NCBI GenBank assembly: GCA_951640165.1
Contig: OX621238.1
Coordinates: 22,778,001-22,842,000 of the forward strand
Length of the DNA: 64,000 nucleotides
Direction of reading: 5' to 3'
Source of the DNA: Pseudoips prasinana
Lineage: Eukaryota > Arthropoda > Insecta > Lepidoptera > Nolidae
The translations under genes and the position numbers were made by a program. A model generated the notes under the pieces. That model ran no database searches and was not told the origin of the DNA. It was given only the letters and a program-made list of their open reading frames with translations. Of this stretch, positions 56,041 through 64,000 are shown piece by piece (position 1 is the stretch's first letter; every line of letters begins with the position of its first letter).

Positions 56041-57058
56041 TAGACACATAATCAACCAGTAAGCGAGATAGTCAGACCACGACCAGATTTATTAGGCTTC
56101 TTACTACTGTTTATCGATGGTCATACATGTCTCACGGTAACCGGGTTCGACAGCGAGATCTGCTTGGCACAGAAAATATTTAGAAAAAATTTAATAGAAA
56201 AACATGAGTCAACATAATTGTTTTAATTATTATTCCATGCCCGAACGAGGGCGACCAAGTAGCCTTAATTATAGACCATTAACATCAGGCACATAGCTAT
56301 TGGTTACATGGCCTCTCATTAGGGTTCATTCGGCCTGATGGTTTAGCGCTTCCGTGCCAGTTCATGACTAATACCTGAATATGAAAATGTTGTTAAAGTC
56401 TAAAAGAGCGGTTTATACTATAAATATACCTAAGTATATTATGCTCATTTTGACACCAATAATTATGATGACGTCACGAAAATTAATAAGCGTAATGTTA
56501 TATTTACTACACATATTTTTTTTATGAATGAAATGAAATTAATTGTTATTTACCACTGTCACCACACAGCCGGACTTTCTGTAACCTCATATATTTAAAG
56601 GCTCGTAAAACCTTGCCGTATTGAGATTAAGAAAGCCTAAAATTAGTTAGTACCTACATGATGTTAAAGAATATTTGTAACCAAAACGTTTGAAAATACC
56701 TACATTATACAATATGCTTTTCTTGGCTCGTAAGTCATAACACAATAGCTTGGGTGAAAATATTTTCTTTCATAAAATGTTGGCTGTTTGCGAATCTAAA
56801 CCGGCATATGCCTTTTAAAAGAAGCGGCGTAACGTGTTATGAGGCTCTTATTGTATTGAAAGCTTTTACTACCTTGATATTTGTAGTCAAAACTGCTTTA
56901 GGCGAGTTGATCACTTTTTGGGTGAACAAAAATCATGGAAATCGCGTCATTGTTACCAAATGCTTTCCATGAGCTATATGTATAATAATAATAATGTCCT
57001 CCCCACCGAATTTTTGGCCACGGCGGCCAGTCTCAATAGAAACTAGCTGATTGCGCAG
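56041..57058. other. No recognisable feature
   Basis: A 72-codon plus frame (56754-56972) was inspected; no recognisable motif. Confidence 0.25.
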
Positions 57059-57291
57059 GACATATTATAGTGCATAAGTGTGTGCGCAAACACAGGGGCA
57101 CTTTCTATATCATCGCTCTCATGATCCGAAGGGACGACTAGCGACACGACCGGAAAGAGGTCAGGCACAGGATCGATGGCTTTACGTGATCTCCGAGGCA
57201 CGGGGGTGTAATAACGCCAACTCCCAGACTTCGGGCTGATACTGAGAAATTTCTTTTTAGGGATAAATCCCAAAATCACTTTTAGGATCAC
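57059..57291 (-). mobile_element. SINE family D, head lost
   Basis: Colinear with 18661-18880: CATATTATAGTGCATAAGTG, GAAAGAGGTCAGGCACAG, CTCCGAGGCACGG, TTCGGGCTGATACT.AGAAA, CCCAAAATCACTTTTA. It stops before the B-box. The 110-codon minus frame here is incidental. Confidence 0.7.
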
Positions 57292-57401
57292 ATGTAGGTA
57301 GGTATACTGTGTATATAAGCATGTGTACTTTTGTGTAAACAAAAAGCATGAAACTCGCGTCATAGTCCCGTACACTTCCCATGAGCTATGTGATTATAAT
57401 A

Positions 57402-57546
57402 TGTACAGACGCCAGCACATCCAGCTACCCCAATCTGTCAAATGTCTTTTATAGATTTTCAACTTTATCACATAAGCATAAGGTTCACTTTCAAATGGGG
57501 AAAATTGACAGATTGGTGTAGCTTGGTGTGCTGGCGTCTGTACATA
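57402..57546. mobile_element. MITE with ~44-bp inverted ends
   Basis: TATGTACAGACGCCAGCACA... and ...TGTGCTGGCGTCTGTACATA are inverted copies extending to CAATCTGTCAAA/TTGACAGATTG. The middle contains AGATTTTCAACTTTATCAC and AAGGTTCACTTTCAA. A half copy is at 26305-26402. The target duplication may be TA or a few bases; unresolved. Confidence 0.88.
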
Positions 57547-57715
57547 GATATACCTCCCTGCGTTATTTGTATACGTTATATATACAAAGAGTATATAATT
57601 GTGAAATAGTTTTCTGTAGTTTCTATGGGCAGTCGCCAAAGACTGCCTCGCATGTTGTTTTTGGAATGTTATGCGTCATTAAAACATTTAATTTACCACA
57701 AGTGTTTCTTTCTAC

Positions 57716-57875
57716 TTAGTATGTGAGTATGGATGTATGGATGATTTTTACTCTTTCGCGTAAAAACTAGCGAATGGATTTTGATGAAACTTTGTAGAAA
57801 TGTAAGTTATATATCTGAATAACACTGGCTATAATTTATAAAGCTTAACACGGGTAAAAGCGAGGCACAGCTAGT
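57716..57875 (+). mobile_element. Helitron-like non-autonomous element
   Basis: TGTGAGTATGGATGTATGGA, CTTTCGCGTAAAAACTAGCG, TTGATGAAACTTTGTAGAAA, CGGGTAAAAGCGAGGCACAG, then CTAGT. Confidence 0.62.
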
Positions 57876-58114
57876 TTTAAAATGATGAAAGGCTAAGTGT
57901 CAGTCAAACTCGTGCAATGAGAATACATTACCTTCCTTGGACATTATGGGAGAGGTTGACCTAGTTATAGAAGCAGCTCGAGTTGCCGTCCCTGTTATTA
58001 AACGAAATTAAATTAAAATATGTTTATTTCGGACAGCATTGATCTATCATTGGGCTAGTAAGAAAACTTATAATAGACAACATTCAAGGTAATATCACCT
58101 ACTGCTATAATTAT
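57876..58114. other. No recognisable feature
   Basis: Short unassigned spacer. Confidence 0.25.
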
Positions 58115-58215
58115 AGTCGGTATTACGGCATAGAATATCATCACCCCATTTCATCCCGTGGGGGGCGTAGAAATCGACCGAGGGAATACCTACCACAGAA
58201 CGGGCAGCAGCATCA
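58115..58215 (+). repeat. Dispersed repeat E, uninterrupted copy
   Basis: ATCATCACCCCATTTCATCC, GTGGGGGGCGTAGAAATCGA, ACCTACCACAGAACGGGCAG. It reads straight through the site interrupted at 17583. Confidence 0.65.
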
Positions 58216-58223
58216 TATATGTC

Positions 58224-58330
58224 TCGAAGAAGAAGAAGAAGAAGAAAAAATATTTATTGAGCACACATAATAAAGATACAAAAAGACACAATCAGAGTAA
58301 CAATAGCGACATACAATATAAATAAATACC
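58224..58330 (-). mobile_element. (GAA)n and LINE 3' end
   Basis: A GAA microsatellite (58225-58247) adjoins AAATATTTATTGAGCACACA, which as minus strand is a LINE terminus with AATAAATATTT. Confidence 0.45.
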
Positions 58331-58368
58331 TTACAAAATACTCTATTATTGTTACTAAAATAGATTTA

Positions 58369-58422
58369 GTGTTACCATAGCTTGTGAAGCTTACCTATAA
58401 GCCTCACAAGCTATGCTAACAG
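58369..58422. repeat. Hairpin, 25-nt arms, 4-nt loop
   Basis: Left arm 58369-58393, loop CCTA, right arm 58398-58422, three mismatches; centred on ATAGCTTGTGAAGCTTA. Confidence 0.88.
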
Positions 58423-58670
58423 CTTATCACTAATTCAGCTGTATGGTGTTGTTTGCCAACTTATTAGAATTAAAAAAATATAAATATAGTGGTTTATCTA
58501 CCAGGACATAATCACGGAAATACTATAACTTAAAATAACTACGATAACACATATATTTTTTAAAAATAACTTGATATAAAAATAAATCACAATCGGTTAG
58601 GTATAGATATCATGTCGGAATTGTCCTGTTCTTGGCCACCTTTTATATAGTATTTACATCACATGTCTTG

Positions 58671-58922
58671 ACGGGGCGGTTGGCGTGGTGGGTAGAATCT
58701 TGCTTTTTACGCCGCAAGTTGTGGGTTCTATTCCCAACCAGGACAAATATTTGTGTGCACGACATGTCTGTATGTCCTCAACCTAGGTGTAATTATCTAT
58801 ATAAGCATGTATTTACAAATGAAAAGTAGTATATGCAGTGTAGCAGTAATTCTCTGATTTCTATAGAACAAGCTCTGCTGAGTTTGGGAACAGCTGAATA
58901 ATATCACAGGATATTATAATTA
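58671..58922 (+). mobile_element. SINE family A, diverged
   Basis: A-box-like TGGCGTGGTGGGTAGA, B-box-like GGGTTCTATTCCC, core TAATTATCTATATAAGCATG. More substituted than the other A copies. Confidence 0.82.
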
Positions 58923-59678
58923 TTATATCATTGTATATTGGGTACATAAGAAAAATCTTATTACTTTTTGTACTCGATAACGCGTTTATAGTAAATCGTG
59001 TTATAAAACATTATCTGTCAATGAGAGCGGTGTGACACCATTTGATACGCTGCGACGCCATTACAAAATCGTAAAATAAAAACGACAGCGTCTATACCGC
59101 GACGTACGATGAGATTTCCAATGGAGCCATGAAATAAAGGAGCCGATGTGTGACATTCACCTGCGCCTCGTGATATATCGGGTTATTATGTACAACGTTC
59201 CTCCTCGGAGCGGCTCATTAAAACTTAACATTCCCAAATTTATTCTGACACGATCTCAGACTCCGTTTTATCAAGAGTTTTGCCATTTTTCTTTTGTTTC
59301 TGCTCACAGAAATTTTCAATTTACATACTTATGAAAGGTTTCATAACAGAAATCCGAATGCGTAACCGGTCGCCTTGGAAAATCCCTTTTGTTGATGCCC
59401 CGGAACAATGCTATTTTTCTTGAGTAGAAAATGTAGTTTGTAGTTACGTTCTTTATGCGACACAAAGTAACGTGTATACGGACTCCCATACAAAGTTTTT
59501 GTGCATTATTGTGCATTGATACGTTGCTATTATTACTTATCAAAGTACAAATGTATACGTTACCTTCTTCCTAATTTTCGGCTATGGAGGCCAAATCATC
59601 GGTGAGTAACCAAAAAGTATTTTTCAGTTTTTTTTATATTTTCGTGTATAATTTATGATAGCTATTCTTTATATATTA
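58923..59678. other. No recognisable feature
   Basis: Frames at 59146-59334 (plus) and 59316-59543 (minus) look random. Confidence 0.25.
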
Positions 59679-59863
59679 CTAGCTGTGCCCCGCGGTTTGA
59701 CCCACGTTAAAATATATAAATTTTAGCCTATGTCTTAATTCAGGGTGTCAGCTAACTCTATACTAAATTGAGTTAAAATCTCTCCAGACGTTTAGACGTG
59801 AAGAAGTAACAAACATACACTCTCACACATTCACAAACTTTCGCCTTTATGATATTAGTGTGA
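59679..59863 (-). mobile_element. Helitron-like non-autonomous element
   Basis: Plus reads CTAGCTGTGCCCCGCGGTTT at the start, GGGTGTCAGCTAACTCTATA inside and CTTTCGCCTTTAT near the end. Reverse orientation of 37576-37746. Confidence 0.65.
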
Positions 59864-59884
59864 CTAGCGGCCCGTCCCGACTTC

Positions 59885-59945
59885 ATACGGGTATTCTTTA
59901 CCTATTAATAATATGTCAGAAATAAAGTATTTGAATTTGAATAGT
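59885..59945 (+). mobile_element. LINE 3' terminus
   Basis: ATGTCAGAAATAAAGTATTT then GAATTTGAATA, a short 3' end with a polyadenylation-like AATAAA and a pentamer-like tail. Boundaries unclear. Confidence 0.4.
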
Positions 59946-60897
59946 ACTTTGTGATAAGTTATGAGTAAAGCTAACTCTACCCTAAATAACATTAAAATCG
60001 AGTCGGATGAAATTAAAAATTAAAAAAGAATTTAGAATGTTATAATTATACTCCGATCAACCGAATTTGATCGGACAGCGATGAGGCGTAGGACAGATGA
60101 TAATTACGAGGATTAAAACCACCATTTTACTGATGCCATGCTACACTGTGAACATTTTTACTTGAATACCTGCATAACAATCAGAATACGAACCAAACCC
60201 TCATCATCTGTGGATGGATTTGGTACCACTAGATACAGTAATATATTTTTATGTGATATCACAGAAGCTGTTTATAAAAAAGCAAGCTGTCTATCACCAC
60301 ACCAACCGTGTTTTCATCAAATTGATGTTTTTGTAGCCAATACCTCTTCGCCATATACGTAGGTACTAAAGTACGATATGTTCGCGTATCGCAAGTGTAA
60401 TTCGACCAAAATACAGTACAGCTAAAAAAGATAAAAATATGGCGCAATACGATACGATAATAACGCCCTTTACGTTTCTGGTTGAGATTGAATTACTTAC
60501 TTGTGCTTACAAGCGTTGGAGTGGTTAGAAAGCTTTCCAAGACCGGCCAGCTGCAAACTGCCACTTTCATTGCAAATTTAACTTTTTACTAATATTGACA
60601 GTAATAAAATTAATACAAAGTCATAGTCTTAGTCAATTAAACATTGTTGAAAATAGGTACAATACATAAATAACATTGTTAATGAGTTGTACATTTGTAA
60701 CATGTACATTAAATAAATAAGTAAACGCTTAATTAAAACTTTTGTATTTTTTTGTATTTATTTATTTACATCTAACTACTACCATCACAAGTTATACCTA
60801 ATTCAATAGTGTTGTTACATAATAAGCAGCCTGTGTGAATTCACTCAGAGTACATCTAAACATATTTGTATGTTGGCACACCGCGTTGAGCGTGCGC
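59946..60897. other. No recognisable feature
   Basis: Short frames at 60138-60362 and 60259-60447 overlap on opposite strands and look random. Confidence 0.25.
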
Positions 60898-60931
60898 AGC
60901 GCCCGGATCAGGTATACCTGATCCGGGCGCT
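60898..60931. repeat. 34-bp perfect palindrome with no loop, GC-rich
   Basis: AGCGCCCGGATCAGGTA followed immediately by its exact reverse complement. The surroundings are AT-rich, apart from the ~25 bp just left of it. Confidence 0.95.
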
Positions 60932-61043
60932 CTCTAGCACGTATATTACATTAAATTCAATGTATTCCAATTTTTCTCCTATTGGTAACGCGCTTTTGAA
61001 TATACTTATTTGTTTGGCATATAATCCCAATAAAAAAGAAAAA

Positions 61044-61195
61044 GCCGATGATACAAGATCATCGGTCCATCTTGCAGGGGGCCTCCTGCCCATGCGTCGC
61101 CACTCGAGAACCTTTCTACCCCAGCGGCCGTCGGCTATACGAGCCATGTGCCCTGCCCACTGCCACTTCAGCTTGGCAATTCTTCTTTTTCTTTT
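61044..61195 (-). pseudogene. RTE-type LINE, inverted 5' part
   Basis: Minus strand reads AKLKWQWAGHMARIADGRWG, RKVLEWRRMGRRPPARWTDD, LVS: the upstream piece of the RTE C-terminus. It meets the downstream piece head-to-head at about 61196. Confidence 0.82.
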
Positions 61196-61303
61196 GGCTG
61201 GACGTTGCTGGATGCGGATAGCGCAAGATCGGTAATTGGGGAGATGTCTGGAGGAGGCTTTTGTTCAGCAGTGGACGTCTTTCGGCTGACATGATGATGA
61301 TGA
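61196..61303 (+). pseudogene. RTE-type LINE, 3' end of the same insertion
   Basis: GCTGGATGCGGATAGCGCAA, GGTAATTGGGGAGATG, GAGGCTTTTGTTCAGCAGTG, GACGTCTTTCGGCTGACATG, then (ATG)n. It continues where the inverted part (61044-61195) leaves off. Confidence 0.82.
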
Positions 61304-62132
61304 TAATTCCAGTTGTTATTTAATGCTACTTTCTTTACGTTCTACCATAATTTGTGAATTCACAATTTGATGTATGTCAAATAAAATAATAAAAACGAAT
61401 AGATATATATTTTAAAAATTAATAATTTGTAAAAATTAATAACTACAAAAAACCTACATATTATGAAATAAACTAAACGGAATCAAACAAATTTTCATTT
61501 TAATTAGGTACAAAATAAATATAATGTTGAATGGTCGAATAATCCCAAAATGCATGTATATTTTATCAGATGTACCTTTTTTTGATAAGGCAGGGGGAAC
61601 GCATGCCATGCCTTAGTTAATACACGAATCAGCGAGGAAGTTGCTTGCATTCTTAGTTTTTGCTAGAATTGTTTGTTACTTCTTTTTATCCTAATTAGCT
61701 ATATATGTAGGTTATGTTAACATCAGTGTACCAAAATCAGTTAGAGTTCGCAATCTAGTTAAGTTCATGTGCAATCTAATTGGTTTACATAATTTATCAG
61801 CAATACGTTCATTGATTGCATTGGCAATCAGTGGGGAAAATTGTATTGGAATTAAACGGCAATAAAAAAACAATTAACAACAAAAAAGTTCCGCATTCAG
61901 TGAAAGATGGAGATATTCAAGCTAGTTCACAGCACAAATCTAAGATCCGGTCCACAGAAGCGGTGAGGAGTGAAAGGAAGTGCGTAATCGTTCAATAGTG
62001 GGTTATACCGGGTTAATGAAGATGGACTGAATATTTACAAAATGTTCTGTTCCGTTTTAGTGGAATCATAAGAAAGCATGGCGCGCGGCATCTTTTTTCT
62101 CATTTAAATATCTAATTTAAGCCATCTGCGCG
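61304..62132. other. No recognisable feature
   Basis: A 60-codon frame at 61816-61998 has no motif. Confidence 0.25.
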
Positions 62133-62165
62133 GAACATATTATAGTGCACAAGTGTGTGCGCAGT
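62133..62165 (-). mobile_element. End fragment of SINE family D
   Basis: AACATATTATAGTGCACAAG, TGTGTGCGCA as in 57059-57090. Confidence 0.55.
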
Positions 62166-62323
62166 TACCAGTATGCATACAAGACAATTATTACTACTTA
62201 TATTTACGTTTTGTCCTTTCTGTTGCGTTAATGCTACTTAAATTATATATAACAGTTGATTCCTACAAGACATATTAGACTAGAAGTCGGTTAATAAGTA
62301 TACTCATTGCTTACCTGTACCTC

Positions 62324-62412
62324 CCTTATGAATTCCTTTGTATGACGTCATACAAAGCAAAATTCGTAAGGTAGATTCATGGTCTAACTTTATGAATTCC
62401 GTTGTATGACGT
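62324..62412. repeat. Hairpin plus a partial direct copy
   Basis: CTTATGAATT...AATTCGTAAG (62325-62370) encloses the 22-bp perfect palindrome CTTTGTATGACGTCATACAA(AG) at 62336-62357. The left half recurs at 62388-62412 with one substitution and stops at the palindrome centre. Confidence 0.85.
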
Positions 62413-62539
62413 ACAATTTTTATGCAATTGACTCTGTAGGTTAATGTAAATCGTAGTCTATGACGCTTTCAACATAAATGCCATCAATCACTTGCTGATC
62501 CCTCCCCTCTTTCTGGTATAAGGGTCAGCTGTATGCTGT
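62413..62539. other. Spacer
   Basis: Nothing recognised. Confidence 0.25.
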
Positions 62540-62645
62540 CTCTTAAAGCCGGCAACGCACCCGCGACTCCTTTGGTGTTGCGAGTGTCTATGGGGGGCGG
62601 TGATCACTTACCATCAGTTGACCCACTTGCTGTAATGTTGCTCTT
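62540..62645 (+). repeat. Common lepidopteran repeat (AAAGCCGGCAACGC type)
   Basis: AAAGCCGGCAACGCACCCGC, TTGGTGTTGCGAGTGTCTAT, GGGGGGCGGTGATCACTTAC, CATCAGTTGACCCA. From memory this is one of the most frequent short repeats in moth genomes; its class is not clear to me. Confidence 0.65.
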
Positions 62646-63104
62646 TCCTGTAGCGTTTTCTGTAAAATGACGGCCTTAAGTTAAGCTGTTCATAAAGAAA
62701 AACACGCTATGCTCTATTTGTAATCTTTTCACTTCGAATCAATTACATATTATAAGAATAATAATGAGATGGAGTATTGGCCATGAGTTATCAACCTTAT
62801 ATAGGTTAATAATCAGGGTTTCTCATAAAATTTTAGATAACTTTCGATATTTGATTCTTTTGGGACCGTGGGTCCAGTAGGGTCGGTTGAATCATAAAGG
62901 ATTAGGCAGACTATAGAAAATATTATATTGGTAGTATAGATAAGTACTTAGTTATCGAGGTCGCCTCACGGTTTTGTTATGAAGTAATATTATCTTCAGC
63001 TCTGATGAAAATTCACAAGTCACATTATACTTATATATTGTTAATTAGATTAAGTAGATAGATTAGATTAAGTACATAGTATTGTCAATAATTTGTAATT
63101 ATCA
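62646..63104. other. No recognisable feature
   Basis: Nothing recognised. Confidence 0.25.
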
Positions 63105-63285
63105 CCAAGATGTGACCCAGAGGTGGGAGCCTGGTGATCTGTAACACAGGTCTTACCTACTATAGACGCCAGTTTCTCACAAAGGTATGATAAGTTATTC
63201 TCTGTATTTCTTTACATAATACTCGAATGTACACCAAACCTTTGTGAACGAGATAAATAAATACATTATTATTATTATTAATAAC
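63105..63285 (+). mobile_element. LINE 3' UTR and (ATT)n tail
   Basis: CAGAGGTGGGAGCCTGGTGA, AATGTACACCAAACCTTTGT, GAGATAAATAAATACATT then (ATT)n. The structure fits a LINE 3' end with an AATAAA signal; upstream boundary uncertain. Confidence 0.5.
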
Positions 63286-64000
63286 TTGATTACGCAGGAT
63301 CGATTAGAGGTTTAATTATTTGGTACGGCCCATATATTTGTTTCGTTTCCGTGAATTGTACGTTCGTAAAGTACATCGTGATACAAGGATTTATTAGACA
63401 AATACGGGTTTTTTAGATGATGTTTGAAGAGTTTTTTTCGATGAAAGAATACGGATTTGACCAGACAGGCATTCAATAGCTCCATGTATCATGTAAATAT
63501 AGGTCATTGTTTTTAAATTAAATAATACATCAAATAAATCACTGATTCGCCGGGAGATACGGCATACGGCAATTCATGAATACACAGGCTTAAATACGCA
63601 GAACAACTATATATTAGCCACGCAAATGGTTGTCATGAAAAACGTGAGCCGAGGTAATTGTGGGGTGTAAAATACTTTAAGACGACGCAATGAAGATTTA
63701 AGTAGTACTTAATTCAATTTCTCAGAAATAATAATACATTCGAAGCTGTATTTAATTGTTTTATTTTTCGGATCTATATTATTCTTTTGGTTATGGCTTG
63801 ATCGCGTATTTTTGTCCATTAATGCAGTCGTGCAGTCAAGTCTTAAAATGTAATTGAAATTTGATAGTTTGCAGTATGTAGGAAGATGACGGTGAATCAC
63901 AGAGCATGAATCTGAACAGAGAGTGCACGAGTGTTTGTGTACACACTAGTAAACATTGTGGACACAAATTATGTAAGATACTTCGTTTGTGTTCATCTCG
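63286..64000. other. No recognisable feature
   Basis: AT-rich to the end of the window; a 63-codon minus frame (63709-63900) shows nothing. Confidence 0.25.

Overview
The window looks like non-genic nuclear DNA from an insect, most likely a moth or butterfly. It is AT-rich and packed with tRNA-derived SINEs, non-LTR (LINE) fragments of several clades, Helitron-like ends and fold-back elements. Several of these resemble repeats I know from lepidopteran genomes; that recognition is from memory, not a search. I could not support any host protein-coding gene, real tRNA, rRNA or CRISPR array. Almost every long ORF is a transposon relic or a chance frame.

Layout. 1.2-3.5 kb: a 5'-truncated LINE with an 18-bp target-site duplication (TSD). 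It is an unusual colinear chimera of an R1-type element and an R4/R2-like element. 4.6-5.5 kb: an RTE fragment, then a SINE split by a tiny internally deleted Gypsy LTR element with a readable tRNA-Ser primer site. 6.5-16 kb: SINEs, LINE 3' ends, Helitron-like pieces. 17.5-18.5 kb: two fold-back elements, one with a clean 6-bp TSD. 18.6-31 kb: more SINEs, LINE C-termini and a ~0.9-kb repeat that recurs inverted at 44-45 kb. 33.9-41 kb: several near-perfect hairpins, a short second copy of the R1-type 3' end, and RTE and SINE relics. 42.96-43.71 kb: a broken YqaJ-type (PD-(D/E)XK) nuclease gene. 47.9-49.3 kb: an array of ~130-bp tandem units. 49.58-52.27 kb: a 2.7-kb element with ~690-bp inverted arms and a 9-bp TSD (Mutator/Foldback-like), whose spacer holds a LINE that itself holds a hairpin insertion. 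52.7-54.6 kb: the best-preserved coding element, a CR1/jockey-type reverse transcriptase with a single stop. 55-64 kb: SINEs, MITEs, Helitron-like pieces, a zero-loop 34-bp palindrome and a 5'-inverted (twin-primed) RTE copy.

The parts do not form a pathway. They record serial nested insertions: LTR into SINE, LINE tail into SINE, fold-back into older repeat, hairpin into LINE into fold-back. The window's most unusual trait is the number and quality of inverted repeats, at least fourteen, many with loops of 0-8 nt.
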